DNA from: Metapseudomonas resinovorans DSM 21078
Lineage (GTDB): Bacteria; Pseudomonadota; Gammaproteobacteria; Pseudomonadales; Pseudomonadaceae
Assembly (NCBI RefSeq): GCF_000423545.1
Contig: NZ_AUIE01000009.1
Span: 150,803-214,802 of the forward strand
Direction: 5' to 3'
Length of the DNA stretch: 64,000 nucleotides
Within the stretch, counting starts at the first letter, position 1, and each line of letters begins with the position of its first letter. The translations under genes and the position numbers were made by a program. Positions 16,032 through 25,808 of the stretch are shown here, in pieces. A model generated the notes under the pieces. The model saw only the letters and a program-made list of their open reading frames with translations, ran no database searches and had not been told where the DNA came from.

Positions 16032-17234
16032 TTAGAGCGCCGGAATCACCTGCGGGTGAACCGGCGCCATCTCCAGGCCCAGGAAACGCTGCAGTTCGGT
16101 GCGCTTGGCCATGGCGTCCTGGTAGCCCAGCTCGATCAGTTCGTTGCAGTAGCCGGGTTCGAACAGCAGGTAACTGAGTACCCCGGCCCCACTCGCCCGG
16201 GTCGCCCCTGGCCCGCGCAAGAAGGTGCGGATGGCGCGCGGCATCTCGCGGCGATGGCGAGCCGCGATCTCATCCATCGCTCGGCTCGGCGAAATCACCA
16301 ACACTTCAACGTGCTCTGAACTGAGATTGCGTGGCCGCGACTCAGGCGGCATGGCCTGGCTCATGCGGTTGATCCGTTCCAGCAGTTCGATATCGCTTTC
16401 CAGGTTGTCGATGAAGGTGCTGTTCAGCAGGTGTCCGCTGATCTGCGCCAGGGTCGGCGGACGGCCAGCCTGCGGCTGCGCCATTTCCTGGCCGGGGTTC
16501 ATGCCCTGCGGGTTGCCACTTACCCCCACCACCAGCACCCGACTGGCGCCCAGGTGCAGCGCCGGGCTGATCGGCGCGGTCTGGCGTACCGCGCCATCGC
16601 CGAAGTATTCACGACCCAGGCGCACTGGCGGAAACAGCAGGGGAATCGCCGCACTGGCCATCAGGTGTTCGACGCTGAGGCGGGTTGGTACGCCTACGCG
16701 GCGATGGCGATACCAGGGATCAATGGTCGCGCGCCCTTGGTAGAAGGTCACCGCCTGTCCGGTTTCATAGCCGAACGCTGTCACGGCCACGGCGCGCAAC
16801 TGGCGGGTGCGGACGGCAGCGGAGATGCCGGTGAAGTCGAGTTCGCTCGTCAGCAGTTCGCGCAGGGGCGCGTTGTCCAACAGCGCCACGGGGATATCAC
16901 GGCCAAGGCCTAGCAGGCTGTGGCCGAGGAAACGCGAGCTCTGGCGGATCACGCCGGGCCAGTCGCTGCGGTAGATCTGCCCACAACGGAAGGCCTGCCA
17001 GACATCGTTGAGGCGGCGAACGGCCTGGCTGAAATGCAGCGCGCCGCAGGCCAGGCCAACGGCGTTCACCGCGCCGGCGGACGTACCGACGATTACCGGA
17101 AAAGGATTGCAGGCGGCGTCTGGCAACAGGTCGGCGATCGCGCCCAGCACCCCCACCTGATAAGCCGCCCGCGAACCACCGCCGGAAAGAATCAGCCCGG
17201 TCACGGGCTTCTTGGTGGCGGCGCTGGCATCCAT
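16032..17234 (-). CDS. Patatin-like phospholipase
   Basis: 400 residues. The oxyanion loop GGGSR (18-22), the nucleophile motif GTSAG (Ser52) and the DGA motif (Asp213, FGDGAVRQ) form the Ser-Asp dyad of patatin-like lipases. It would hydrolyse acyl esters of phospholipids. There is no signal peptide or membrane anchor, so it is probably cytoplasmic or associated with the inner membrane face. Convergent with pirin; 37 bases downstream of lpxL, so possibly co-transcribed with it, which would put two membrane-lipid enzymes in one unit. Confidence 0.9.
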   Translation of the reverse strand: MDASAATKKPVTGLILSGGGSRAAYQVGVLGAIADLLPDAACNPFPVIVGTSAGAVNAVGLACGALHFSQAVRRLNDVWQAFRCGQIYRSDWPGVIRQSSRFLGHSLLGLGRDIPVALLDNAPLRELLTSELDFTGISAAVRTRQLRAVAVTAFGYETGQAVTFYQGRATIDPWYRHRRVGVPTRLSVEHLMASAAIPLLFPPVRLGREYFGDGAVRQTAPISPALHLGASRVLVVGVSGNPQGMNPGQEMAQPQAGRPPTLAQISGHLLNSTFIDNLESDIELLERINRMSQAMPPESRPRNLSSEHVEVLVISPSRAMDEIAARHRREMPRAIRTFLRGPGATRASGAGVLSYLLFEPGYCNELIELGYQDAMAKRTELQRFLGLEMAPVHPQVIPAL

Positions 17235-17271
17235 GGACTGCTCTCCGGGCGGGATTTTCCGAGTATAGGTT

Positions 17272-18192
17272 TCAGTAAAGCTTGGGGGCGCCTTCCGGCC
17301 GGGTCTTGAAGCGGCGGTGGGCCCAGAGGTATTGCTCGGGGCATTCGCGCACTGCGCCTTCCACCCACTGGTTGATACGCAGGCAGTCGGCCTCTTCGGT
17401 TTCTCCAGGGAAGTCGGACAGCGGCGGGTGGATCACCAGCTTGTAACCGGAACCGTCTTCCAGGCGGCGCTGGGTGAAGGGCAGCACGATAGCGCGGCCC
17501 AGGCGGGCGAACTTGGTCGTTGCGGTAACTGTGGCGGCCTCGATGCCGAACAGCGGCACGAACAGGCTCTGCTTGCGGCCGTAGTCCTGATCCGGCGCAT
17601 ACCAGATGGCGCGGCCGGCGCGCAGCACCTTGAGCATGGCGCGCACGTCCTCCCGCTCGATGGCGGAAGCGTCCTGGTTGTGGCGCTCGCGGCCACGGCG
17701 CTGGATGAAGTCGAACACGGCGTTCTTGTGCTCGCGGTACATGCCGTCGATGGTATGCACCTGGCCAAGCAATGCGGCGCCGATCTCGAGGGTCGTGAAA
17801 TGCAGGGCCATGAGAATCACCCCCTGACCTTCTGCCTGGGCCTTCTGCAGGTGTTCCAGGCCCTCTATATGGGACAACTTCGCCAGCTGCGGCTTGGGCC
17901 ACCACCAACTCATGGCCATCTCGAAGAAAGCGATACCGGTGGAAGCGAAGTTCTCCCGCAGCAGTTGCTCACGCTCGCTGCTGGACAGCTCCGGAAAGCA
18001 CAGTTCCAGGTTGCGCCGGGCGATCTTGCGCCGCGAACCGGCCACCCGCAGCATCGCCGCGCCCAGAATACGCCCCATGCCCAGTTGCACCCGGTAGGGC
18101 AGCAGGGTGATCAGCCACAGCAGGCCTAGGCCCAGCCACAGCGCCCAAAAGCGCGGGTGGAGGAACTGTGGGCGAAATTGAGGTCTATCCAT
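17272..18192 (-). CDS. lpxL: Lipid A biosynthesis acyltransferase (LpxL/HtrB type)
   Basis: 306 residues, with an N-terminal membrane anchor (about 15-35) and the acyltransferase signature HFTTLE (His131, Glu136). This family adds a secondary acyl chain, usually laurate, to Kdo2-lipid IV(A) or its hydroxylated forms at the inner membrane. The ATG at 18192 gives the conserved opening (PQFLHPRFWALWLGLG); a start 11 codons upstream is less likely. Pseudomonas usually has more than one paralogue, so the position acylated cannot be assigned from sequence. Divergent from minC. Confidence 0.9.
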   Translation of the reverse strand: MDRPQFRPQFLHPRFWALWLGLGLLWLITLLPYRVQLGMGRILGAAMLRVAGSRRKIARRNLELCFPELSSSEREQLLRENFASTGIAFFEMAMSWWWPKPQLAKLSHIEGLEHLQKAQAEGQGVILMALHFTTLEIGAALLGQVHTIDGMYREHKNAVFDFIQRRGRERHNQDASAIEREDVRAMLKVLRAGRAIWYAPDQDYGRKQSLFVPLFGIEAATVTATTKFARLGRAIVLPFTQRRLEDGSGYKLVIHPPLSDFPGETEEADCLRINQWVEGAVRECPEQYLWAHRRFKTRPEGAPKLY

Positions 18193-18313
18193 CTCTGAAT
18201 CCGCTTGAGCGAGAAAATCGCGCATTCTACTCCAAATGCGCCGCCCCCTTCCGGCTTGCTAGCGCCGGACGATCTCGCTATAAGTCCTCGCCATTCACGA
18301 CTGCAGGCAGACC

Positions 18314-19060
18314 ATGAGCCAAGCCGACCTTCTCGACCAAGAACCCGTGTTCCAGCTCAAGGGCAGCATGCTCGCCATCACTGTGATGGAACTGGCACAC
18401 AACGACCTCGAACGCCTCGACAGGCAACTGGACGAGAAAGTCGCCCAGGCCCCCAACTTCTTCCAGAACACCCCACTGGTCATGGCGCTGGACAAGCTGC
18501 CCGACGGCGAACCCGTCCTCGACCTCCCCACCCTGCTGGACATCTGCCGCCGTCACGGCCTGCGCACCCTGGCCATCCGCGCCAGCCGCGAAGAGCACAT
18601 CGCTGCCGCCGACGCCCTGGACATTCCAGTGCTGCCGCCGTCCGGCGCCCGCGAGCGCACCATCAATCCGGTAGAACCCGAAGCGAAGAAGAAGGTCGAA
18701 AAGCCCGCCGAGCCGCCCAAACCCGAGGTGCAACCGACAAAGATCATCACGACTCCGGTGCGTGGTGGCCAGCAGGTGTATGCTCCAGGCGGCGACCTGG
18801 TAGTTCTGGCCGCGGTCAGCCCCGGTGCGGAACTTCTCGCAGACGGCAACATCCATGTTTACGGTCCCATGCGCGGCCGTGCCCTGGCGGGCATCAAGGG
18901 CGATACCAAGGCGCGGATATTCTGCCGCCAACTGGCTGCCGAACTGGTCTCAGTGGCCGGTCAGTACAAGGTTTCCGACGACCTGCGACGCGATCCGCTG
19001 TGGGGTCAACAGGTACAAGTCAGCCTGTCGGGAGACGTGTTGAACATCACCCGTCTTTAA
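18314..19060 (+). CDS. minC: Septum site-determining protein MinC
   Basis: 248 residues: N-terminal FtsZ-inhibiting domain (about 1-105), a Pro/Lys/Glu-rich linker (about 118-142) and a C-terminal beta-helix domain (from about 145, [17 protein letters not shown]) that binds MinD and ends in [10 protein letters not shown]. MinC blocks FtsZ ring formation away from mid-cell. First gene of minCDE; a 99-base gap separates it from minD. Confidence 0.97.
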   Translation: MSQADLLDQEPVFQLKGSMLAITVMELAHNDLERLDRQLDEKVAQAPNFFQNTPLVMALDKLPDGEPVLDLPTLLDICRRHGLRTLAIRASREEHIAAADALDIPVLPPSGARERTINPVEPEAKKKVEKPAEPPKPEVQPTKIITTPVRGGQQVYAPGGDLVVLAAVSPGAELLADGNIHVYGPMRGRALAGIKGDTKARIFCRQLAAELVSVAGQYKVSDDLRRDPLWGQQVQVSLSGDVLNITRL

Positions 19061-19159
19061 CGGATACTGCCGCGAATTTTCAGGGACCTGAAAGGGAAGA
19101 CGGACGGTTCGAAAGAGCTCATAACTTCCCGCTTTTCTTATCATTTGGGGTGAATCACC

Positions 19160-19975
19160 TTGGCCAAGATCCTCGTTGTCACGTCCGGCAAGGGTGGAGT
19201 GGGTAAAACCACCACCAGCGCCGCCATCGGTACCGGTCTCGCACTGCGCGGTCACAAGACTGTCATCGTCGACTTCGACGTCGGCCTGCGTAACCTGGAC
19301 CTGATCATGGGTTGCGAACGCCGCGTGGTGTACGACTTCGTCAACGTCATCAATGGCGAAGCGTCCCTCACCCAGGCCCTGATCAAAGACAAGCGCCTGG
19401 AAAACCTCTACGTCCTGGCCGCCAGCCAGACTCGCGACAAGGATGCCCTGACCCTCGAAGGCGTGGGCAAGGTCATCGAGGAACTGGCGAAGAACTTCGA
19501 GTACGTGGTCTGCGATTCGCCGGCCGGTATCGAGAAAGGCGCCCACCTGGCCATGTACTACGCCGATGAGGCGATCGTCGTGACCAACCCGGAAGTCTCT
19601 TCCGTGCGCGACTCCGACCGCATGCTCGGCCTGCTGGCCAGCAAGTCCCGTCGTGCAGAGAAAGGCGAAGATCCGATCAAGGAGCGCCTGTTGCTGACCC
19701 GCTACAACCCCGAGCGCGTAACCAAGGGCGAAATGCTCGGCGTCGAAGACGTCGAGGAAATCCTCGCCATCAACCTGCTCGGTGTCATCCCGGAATCCCA
19801 GGCGGTGCTCAAGGCCTCCAACCAGGGTATCCCGGTCATCCTCGACGACCAGAGCGACGCCGGCCAGGCGTACAGCGATGCCGTCGATCGCCTGCTCGGC
19901 AAGGAGCTGCCTCACCGCTTCCTCGACGTGCAGAAGAAAGGACTCTTACAACGCCTGTTCGGAGGCCGTGAATGA
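19160..19975 (+). CDS. minD: Septum site-determining ATPase MinD
   Basis: 271 residues. The deviant Walker A motif KGGVGKTT lies at residues 11-18, followed by the [15 protein letters not shown] segment, and the C-terminal amphipathic helix ([11 protein letters not shown]) anchors it to the membrane. MinD recruits MinC and is driven off the membrane by MinE. The start is TTG at 19160, since no ATG or GTG in frame lies closer and [13 protein letters not shown] is the family start. It overlaps minE by 4 bases (ATGA). Confidence 0.97.
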   Translation: MAKILVVTSGKGGVGKTTTSAAIGTGLALRGHKTVIVDFDVGLRNLDLIMGCERRVVYDFVNVINGEASLTQALIKDKRLENLYVLAASQTRDKDALTLEGVGKVIEELAKNFEYVVCDSPAGIEKGAHLAMYYADEAIVVTNPEVSSVRDSDRMLGLLASKSRRAEKGEDPIKERLLLTRYNPERVTKGEMLGVEDVEEILAINLLGVIPESQAVLKASNQGIPVILDDQSDAGQAYSDAVDRLLGKELPHRFLDVQKKGLLQRLFGGRE

Positions 19976-20226
19976 ACATTTTCGACTTCTTTCGCGAGCG
20001 GAAGAAGCAGAACAGCGCTTCGATCGCTAAGGAACGACTCCAAATCATCGTTGCCCACGAACGTGGTCAACGCAGCCAGCCGGACTACCTGCCGGCTCTG
20101 CAGAAAGACCTGGTGGACGTGATCCGCAAATATGTCGACATCGACGAGGAGCAGGTTCAGGTCCTGCTGGAGAATCAGGGCAGTTGCTCGATTCTCGAGT
20201 TGAACATCACCCTGCCCGATCGTTGA
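19972..20226 (+). CDS. minE: Cell division topological specificity factor MinE
   Basis: 84 residues. The N-terminal anti-MinCD region ([26 protein letters not shown] in outline, residues 1-26) precedes the dimerisation domain that sets topological specificity ([19 protein letters not shown]). It stimulates MinD ATPase and drives pole-to-pole oscillation. Translationally coupled to minD through an ATGA overlap; followed by a strong terminator hairpin. Confidence 0.97.
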   Translation: MNIFDFFRERKKQNSASIAKERLQIIVAHERGQRSQPDYLPALQKDLVDVIRKYVDIDEEQVQVLLENQGSCSILELNITLPDR

Positions 20227-20243
20227 TCGAGTGGTTGTGCAAT

Positions 20244-20275
20244 GACGGCGGCTTCGGCCGCCGTCGGCGTTTTCG
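20244..20275 (+). terminator. Terminator after minCDE
   Basis: A perfect 9-bp stem (GACGGCGGC and GCCGCCGTC) with a TTCG loop, followed by GGCGTTTT. It ends 9 bases before the rluA start and supports the choice of the ATG at 20284. Confidence 0.75.
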
Positions 20276-20283
20276 GAATTTCC

Positions 20284-20919
20284 ATGCCGCTTTCCCAGAT
20301 TGAATTCATCCACCAGGACGACGCCCTGCTGGTGGTCAACAAGCCCACCCTCCTGCTGTCCGTACCCGGCCGTGCCGAGGACAACAAGGACTGCCTGATC
20401 ACCCGCCTGCAGGAGAACGGTTACCCGGAGGCACGCATCGTCCACCGCCTGGACTGGGAAACTTCCGGTCTGATCGTGCTGGCCCGCGATGCTGACAGCC
20501 ACCGCGAGTTATCCCGCCAGTTCCATGACCGCGAAACCGAGAAGGCTTACACCGCGCTCTGCTGGGGCGAGCCGGAACTGGACAGCGGCCGCATCGAGCT
20601 GCCCTTGCGCTATGACCCGCCGACCAAGCCGCGCCACGTGGTGGACTTCGAGCAGGGCCGTCACGCTCTCACCTTCTGGCAGGTGATCGAGCGCTGCGGC
20701 CATTACAGCCGGGTCGAACTGACCCCCATCACCGGTCGCTCGCACCAGTTGCGCGTGCACATGCTCTCCATCGGCCATCCGTTGCTCGGCGACCGCCTCT
20801 ACGCCAACCCCGAAGCCCTGGCCGCCCATGATCGCCTGTGCCTGCACGCCAGCCTGCTCTGCCTGACCCACCCCCAGACGGGCGAACGCCTGAGATTCGA
20901 GTGCCCGGCGCCGTTCTGA
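20284..20919 (+). CDS. rluA: Pseudouridine synthase RluA
   Basis: 211 residues, the normal length of RluA, which modifies U746 of 23S rRNA and U32 of some tRNAs. The catalytic Asp57 sits in the family motif RIVHRLDWETSG; later LTPITGRSHQLRVHM and HPLLGDRLYAN are typical of the RluA branch. The ATG at 20284 is preferred over a start 14 codons upstream, because the upstream codons fall in the terminator hairpin of the min operon. Confidence 0.93.
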   Translation: MPLSQIEFIHQDDALLVVNKPTLLLSVPGRAEDNKDCLITRLQENGYPEARIVHRLDWETSGLIVLARDADSHRELSRQFHDRETEKAYTALCWGEPELDSGRIELPLRYDPPTKPRHVVDFEQGRHALTFWQVIERCGHYSRVELTPITGRSHQLRVHMLSIGHPLLGDRLYANPEALAAHDRLCLHASLLCLTHPQTGERLRFECPAPF

Positions 20920-20956
20920 CCTAGGCTCAAGAAAAAGGCTGCGATTCGGGCAAATC

Positions 20957-21535
20957 ATGAGCTTCACCGAGTTCTACAACGCCACCGAGGGCCAACCCGC
21001 CCGCGTCACCCTGTTGACTGCCCTGGAGCTCTGGGACGGGCCACCCGGCCACGCCCTCGACTTGGGCTGTGGCGCCGGCCGTGACACCCTCGAACTGCTC
21101 AGGCGCGGCTGGAAAGTGCTGGCGGTGGACGCCGAACCCGAAGCCCTGGCCCGTCTTGAAGCCCAGGTGGACGAGGAAAAACGCCTGCGACTGCAAAGCC
21201 GCTGCTGCCGTTTCGAATCCATGCCGCTGCCATCGGCGAACCTGGTCAACTCCAGCTTCGCCCTGCCCCTCTGCCCACCCGTCGCCTTTCCCACTCTCTG
21301 GCAGGCCATCTACTCCTCCCTTCCGGAGGGCGGCCTCTTCGCCGGCCACCTGTTCGGCGAGCGAGACGACTGGGCCAACAACGGCATCACCATCCTGCGC
21401 CGCCGACAATTGGAAGAACTGCTGTCTGGCTGGGACGTGCTGATGCTGGAAGAAAAGGAAGAAGACGGCATCACCGCCAAGGGCCGCAACAAGCACTGGC
21501 ACCTGTTCTCGGTGGTGGCCCGACGGCTGGGATAA
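20957..21535 (+). CDS. SAM-dependent methyltransferase, class I
   Basis: 192 residues with motif I LDLGCGAGRDT (about 34-44) and an acidic end of beta-2 (LAVDAEP). The size and the opening YNATEGQPARVTLL recall TehB-like small methyltransferases, but the substrate is unknown. The ATG lies 37 bases after rluA on the same strand, so co-transcription is possible. Confidence 0.85.
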   Translation: MSFTEFYNATEGQPARVTLLTALELWDGPPGHALDLGCGAGRDTLELLRRGWKVLAVDAEPEALARLEAQVDEEKRLRLQSRCCRFESMPLPSANLVNSSFALPLCPPVAFPTLWQAIYSSLPEGGLFAGHLFGERDDWANNGITILRRRQLEELLSGWDVLMLEEKEEDGITAKGRNKHWHLFSVVARRLG

Positions 21536-21661
21536 GCACAGCATTGCAATCCCACAACGCCAGCGCCTATGAAGGTCTTAGCGAAAATTCACCGCGGGTC
21601 GCCCTCCATTTCCCCGGGGGCTATGGGATAAACTCCCGCCACTGCTGTCTGGAGTCTCCCA

Positions 21662-22951
21662 ATGCGCGAAGAGTTGAACCAGGGCCTGATCGATTTCCTC
21701 AAGGCCTCCCCCACCCCTTTCCACGCCACCCGTAGCCTGGCCAAGCGCCTCGAGGCCGCCGGGTATGTGCGCCTCGATGAACGCGAGGCCTGGCGTATCG
21801 AAAGCGGTGGCCGTTATTACGTCACCCGCAACGACTCCTCCATCATCGCCATCAAGCTGGGCAAGCGCCCGGTACTCGAAGGCGGCCTGCGCCTCGTCGG
21901 CGCCCACACCGACAGCCCCTGCCTGCGCGTCAAGCCGAACCCCGAGCTGCACAAGCACGGCTTCTGGCAACTGGGTGTGGAAGTCTACGGCGGTGCCTTG
22001 CTGGCCCCCTGGTTCGACCGCGACCTGTCCCTGGCGGGCCGCGTCACTTACCGTGCCGCCGGCATGGTGGAAAGCCAGTTGGTGGATTTCCAGGCGCCCA
22101 TCGCCGTGATTCCCAACCTGGCCATCCACCTCAACCGCGAAGCCAACCAGGGCTGGGCGATCAATGCCCAGACCGAACTGCCGCCGATCCTGGCGCAACT
22201 GGCCGCCGGCGAGGCCCGCGAGTTCCGCGACCTGCTGGCCGAGCAACTGACCCTGGAACATGGCGTGGTCGCCGACGCGGTGCTGGATTACGAACTGTCC
22301 TTCTATGACACCCAGAGCGCCGCGGTCATCGGCCTGGGCGGCGACTTCATCGCTGGCGCGCGCCTGGACAATCTGCTGTCCTGCTACGCCGGCCTGCAGG
22401 CCCTGCTGGCCGCCGAGGCTGACGAAAGCTGCGTACTGGTCTGCACCGACCACGAAGAAGTCGGCTCCTGCTCAGCCTGCGGCGCCGATGGTCCGATGCT
22501 GGAACAGGTGCTGCGTCGCGTGCTGCCGGAAGGCGACGCCTTCGCCCGCGTCATCCAGCGCTCCCTGCTGGTTTCCGCCGACAACGCCCACGGCGTACAC
22601 CCCAACTACGCCGACAAGCACGATGGTAACCACGGCCCGAAACTCAACGCCGGCCCGGTGATCAAGGTCAACAGTAACCAGCGCTACGCCACCAACAGCG
22701 AAACCGCCGGTTTCTTCCGCCACCTGTGTCTGGAGAACGAAGTGCCGGTGCAGAGCTTCGTGACCCGCAGCGACATGGGTTGCGGGTCCACCATCGGCCC
22801 GATCACCGCCAGCCAGCTCGGCGTACGTACCGTGGACATCGGCCTGCCAACCTTCGCCATGCACTCCATTCGCGAACTGGCCGGCAGCCATGACCTGGCT
22901 CACCTGGTGAAGGTGCTGGCCGCCTTCTACTCCAGCCACGACCTGCCCTGA
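21662..22951 (+). CDS. apeB: M18 family aminopeptidase
   Basis: 429 residues. Metal-binding and catalytic segments of M18 dinuclear zinc aminopeptidases are visible: [13 protein letters not shown] (His82), [31 protein letters not shown] and the C-terminal MHSIRELAG. It trims N-terminal acidic or neutral residues from cytoplasmic peptides. The order rluA, apeB matches what I remember of other Pseudomonas genomes. Confidence 0.93.
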   Translation: MREELNQGLIDFLKASPTPFHATRSLAKRLEAAGYVRLDEREAWRIESGGRYYVTRNDSSIIAIKLGKRPVLEGGLRLVGAHTDSPCLRVKPNPELHKHGFWQLGVEVYGGALLAPWFDRDLSLAGRVTYRAAGMVESQLVDFQAPIAVIPNLAIHLNREANQGWAINAQTELPPILAQLAAGEAREFRDLLAEQLTLEHGVVADAVLDYELSFYDTQSAAVIGLGGDFIAGARLDNLLSCYAGLQALLAAEADESCVLVCTDHEEVGSCSACGADGPMLEQVLRRVLPEGDAFARVIQRSLLVSADNAHGVHPNYADKHDGNHGPKLNAGPVIKVNSNQRYATNSETAGFFRHLCLENEVPVQSFVTRSDMGCGSTIGPITASQLGVRTVDIGLPTFAMHSIRELAGSHDLAHLVKVLAAFYSSHDLP

Positions 22952-22977
22952 CCACTCACCCGAACAGGTAAACCCGC

Positions 22978-23565
22978 ATGCTCAGCCATATCCGCAACAG
23001 CCTGGAGGAAGCCAGGACCGCCCTGGACAACTTCATCGCCAACGAGCAAGCGCTGAAAAGCATTGAGCGTGCGGCTGAGCTCCTGGTCGAGAGTTTCGAG
23101 AACAAGGGCAAGGCGTTTTCCTGCGGTAACGGCGGCTCCATGTGCGACGCCATGCACTTCGCCGAGGAGCTGACCGGCCGCTACCGCAAGAACCGGCCCG
23201 GCATCGCCGCCGTGTCCATCAGCGATGCCAGCCATATCAGCTGCGTCGCCAATGACTTCGGCTACGACTACATCTTCTCCCGCTACGTCGAATCCCACGG
23301 CCGTGCGGGCGACGTGCTGATCGCCATCAGCACCAGCGGCAAGAGCCCCAACGTGATCAAGGCAGCCGAAGCGGCCCGCGCCCTGGGCGTGAAGGTCGTG
23401 GCCCTGACCGGCAAGCCCGGTTCCGCCCTGGAAGCCCTGGCCGATGTCTGCATCTGTGCTCCCGGCGGCGACTTCGCCGACCGCGTGCAAGAGCTGCATA
23501 TCAAGGTGCTGCACATCCTGATCGAACTGGTCGAGCGCAAGCTGAGTCCGGAAAACTACGCCTGA
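22978..23565 (+). CDS. gmhA: D-sedoheptulose-7-phosphate isomerase (E. coli type)
   Basis: 195 residues, SIS domain. [21 protein letters not shown] (split here: residues 48-66) carries the catalytic Glu at 63-64, [13 protein letters not shown] is the phosphosugar loop and [16 protein letters not shown] has the catalytic His. This converts sedoheptulose 7-phosphate to D-glycero-D-manno-heptose 7-phosphate for LPS core heptose. The sequence follows the enterobacterial GmhA closely, whereas the gmhA usually annotated in Pseudomonas (near rsmI) belongs to a more DiaA-like branch, so this may be a second copy or an acquired one. It is 26 bases downstream of apeB. Confidence 0.85.
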   Translation: MLSHIRNSLEEARTALDNFIANEQALKSIERAAELLVESFENKGKAFSCGNGGSMCDAMHFAEELTGRYRKNRPGIAAVSISDASHISCVANDFGYDYIFSRYVESHGRAGDVLIAISTSGKSPNVIKAAEAARALGVKVVALTGKPGSALEALADVCICAPGGDFADRVQELHIKVLHILIELVERKLSPENYA

Positions 23566-23583
23566 CGGGCATTCGTCGGCCTT

Positions 23584-23638
23584 GTAGGGCGGGCTTCAGC
23601 CCACCAACGGATGCCCGCGTGGGCTGAAGCCCACCCCA
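23584..23638. repeat. Paired inverted REP-like element
   Basis: Two facing copies of a short palindrome: GGGCTTCAGCCCACC at 23591-23605 and GTGGGCTGAAGCCCACC at 23619-23635. This form is common between genes in Pseudomonas. It lies between the convergent gmhA and gntR genes and may also end transcription. Confidence 0.65.
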
Positions 23639-23680
23639 CCCCTCGACCCCGTCCCAATCGGGCAAGGGAGGCATTGCGCC

Positions 23681-24397
23681 TTACTCCGGCACCTCGACGC
23701 TCACGTGAATCGCGTCATGCCGCCAAAACTCCAGGTCACAATCGATCAGCCGGCCATGCTGGTCGCGATTGATACGGGTGATTTTCAGCGCCGGACTGCC
23801 AGGTGACACCTTCAGCGGTGCGGCCGCCTCCGGGTGCAGGGCGGTGGGCACCATGTCGAATCGCACCCGGCCGTAGCGAATGCCGTACTGGCTGTCGTAC
23901 AGCTCGGTCAGCGAGCGGGTCAGGTCGAAGTCGATGATGCCGGGGAAGAAAGCCGGGTTCAGGTAATGCTCCACATAGAGCACCAGACGCCCATCGACGC
24001 GGCGCACCCGGCGGATCTGATAGACGCTGGACAGCGCCGGCAGCTCCAGCAACTCGCAGATTTCCACGCTGGCCGGAATCAATCGCGCCCCCAGCACCTC
24101 GGTGGCAGGCGTGCGCCCCTGCCCGGCCACCATGGCGTGGAAGTGGCTGCGCACCAGCGGGTTGTAGAGCAGCCGGGGCGGCGAGACGAACCAGCCGCGG
24201 CGCTCCTCGCGATAGATCAGCCCCTGGGCCTCCAACTGCCCCAACGCTTCACGCAAGGTGATGCGTGTGGTGTCGAACAGCTCGCTCAGCTTGCGCTCGG
24301 CCGGCAGCTTGCTGCCCTGGGGCAGCAGGCCGTGGTCGATCTGCTCCTGCAGCGCACTGCAGATGGCGGTCAGGGTGCGGGGCGCCTCATCGCGCAT
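23681..24397 (-). CDS. GntR-family regulator with UTRA domain (HutC subfamily)
   Basis: 238 residues: an N-terminal winged helix (about 10-75, LPAERKLSELFDTTRITLREAL is the recognition region) and a C-terminal UTRA ligand-binding domain (about 95-235). The start at 24397 is supported by GGAG upstream. Members of this subfamily repress the genes for uptake and breakdown of amino sugars, phosphonates or histidine and are released by a pathway compound. Palindromes of the right type lie just before its own start (24412) and before the divergent ABC operon (24659), so it most likely controls both. Confidence 0.88.
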   Translation of the reverse strand: MRDEAPRTLTAICSALQEQIDHGLLPQGSKLPAERKLSELFDTTRITLREALGQLEAQGLIYREERRGWFVSPPRLLYNPLVRSHFHAMVAGQGRTPATEVLGARLIPASVEICELLELPALSSVYQIRRVRRVDGRLVLYVEHYLNPAFFPGIIDFDLTRSLTELYDSQYGIRYGRVRFDMVPTALHPEAAAPLKVSPGSPALKITRINRDQHGRLIDCDLEFWRHDAIHVSVEVPE

Positions 24398-24411
24398 CGA
24401 AAAACTCCAAT

Positions 24412-24425
24412 CTGGAATAGACCAG
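24412..24425. promoter_or_regulatory. Putative GntR operator, regulator side
   Basis: CTGGAATAGACCAG, 15 bases before the gntR ATG. It resembles the TGGTCTAGACCA-type sites of the DasR/NagR/PhnF group of GntR regulators and matches the second site at 24659. Confidence 0.55.
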
Positions 24426-24658
24426 CACCATCGAGGTGCGTCATGGCCGGGTTTGCCGGCCATCCTAGGCAGCCTAGATGACTGTGGGATGACAGCCAGG
24501 CACACCTGCATGCGCCATGCCATCGCCAATCGCGACAGCCTCCCGAATCAGTCACTTAGCCATGGTCTACGCTTTCCAGGCGTCTGCCACTGCCGGACCG
24601 GGTGGCAACCCTGCAATCAAACCGTCATCCAAGGCTTTTAGATTTGGCCTGGGTCTTG

Positions 24659-24672
24659 CTGATCTAGACCAA
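24659..24672. promoter_or_regulatory. Putative GntR operator, ABC operon side
   Basis: CTGATCTAGACCAA, 27 bases before the ATG of the binding-protein gene. It differs from TGGTCTAGACCA at one core position. A lone half-site TGGTCTAC lies at 24563. Between the two operators (24426-24658) no gene is visible; the stretch should hold the divergent promoters. Confidence 0.55.
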
Positions 24673-24698
24673 CCTCCAAACCTGCTAAGGAGCTTCAC

Positions 24699-25757
24699 AT
24701 GAAACGCCTGTTGCTGGCTTCACTGATGGGAACGACCATCGCCCTGGGAACCCAGGCGATGGCGAGCGACGCAGATCTGAAGAGTCTCGAACAAGCCGCT
24801 CGCAAGGAAGGCGCGGTGAACAGCGTGGGCATGCCCGACAGCTGGGCCAACTGGAAGGACACCTGGGTTGACCTCAACAAGCTGTATGGCCTGAAGCACG
24901 TCGATACCGACATGAGCTCGGCCCAGGAAATCGCCAAGTTCGCCGCCGAGAAAGACAACGCCACCGCCGACATCGGCGATGTGGGCGCGGCCTTCGGCCC
25001 CATCGCCGTCCAGCAAGGCGTGACCCAGCCCTACAAGCCCAGCACCTGGGCGCAAATTCCGGACTGGGCCAAGGATGCCGACGGCCACTGGATGCTGGCC
25101 TATACCGGCTCCATCGCCTTCATCGTCAACAAGCAACTGGTGAAGGAAGCGCCCAAGTCCTGGGCCGACCTGAAGCAGGGCAAGTACAAGATCGCCATCG
25201 GTGACGTCAGCGCCGCCGCGCAGGCGGTCAATGGCGTGCTGGCAGCCTCCATCGCCAACGGCGGCAACGAGAAGAACATCCAGCCTGGCCTGGACTTCTT
25301 CGCCGAGATCGCCAAACAGGGTCGCCTCTCGCTCTCCAACCCGACCATCCAGACCCTGGAGAAGGGCGAGGTGGAAGTGGGCATCGTCTGGGACTTCAAC
25401 GGCCTGTCCTACCGCGACCAGATCGACCCCAGCCGCTTCGAAGTGCTGATCCCCTCCGATGGCTCGGTGATCTCCGGCTACACCACCATCATCAACAAGT
25501 ACGCGAAGAACCCGAACGCCGCGAAGCTGACCCGCGAGTACATCCTCAGCGACGCCGGCCAGATCAACCTGGCCAAGGGCAACGCCCGTCCGATCCGTGC
25601 CGAGCACCTGACCCTGCCGGCCGAGGTGAAGGCCAAGCTGCTGCCCAACGAGCAGTACGCCAAGGTCCAGCCGATCAAGGATGCCAAGGCCTGGGAAGAA
25701 ACCTCGAAAGCCCTGCCGCAGCTGTGGCAAGAGCACGTGATCATCGAAATGGAGTAA
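24699..25757 (+). CDS. ABC transporter periplasmic binding protein
   Basis: 352 residues with a signal peptide (MKRLLLASLMGTTIALG, cut near AMA-S). The body resembles the iron/thiamine/phosphonate-type family of binding proteins (VNSVGMPDSWANWKD, ADIGDVGAAFGPIAV, GIVWDFNGLSYRD). First gene of an operon of six tightly packed genes; CTAAGGAG precedes the ATG. By company (two phosphatase-type enzymes, UTRA regulator) the ligand may be a phosphorus-containing organic compound, but this is inference. Similar systems are often annotated as 2-aminoethylphosphonate transporters. Confidence 0.85.
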   Translation: MKRLLLASLMGTTIALGTQAMASDADLKSLEQAARKEGAVNSVGMPDSWANWKDTWVDLNKLYGLKHVDTDMSSAQEIAKFAAEKDNATADIGDVGAAFGPIAVQQGVTQPYKPSTWAQIPDWAKDADGHWMLAYTGSIAFIVNKQLVKEAPKSWADLKQGKYKIAIGDVSAAAQAVNGVLAASIANGGNEKNIQPGLDFFAEIAKQGRLSLSNPTIQTLEKGEVEVGIVWDFNGLSYRDQIDPSRFEVLIPSDGSVISGYTTIINKYAKNPNAAKLTREYILSDAGQINLAKGNARPIRAEHLTLPAEVKAKLLPNEQYAKVQPIKDAKAWEETSKALPQLWQEHVIIEME

Positions 25758-25808
25758 GGGTCCGCCCGATCGCCTCCGGGCGATTGGGCGACTTTCGAGG
25801 CGAATCGA

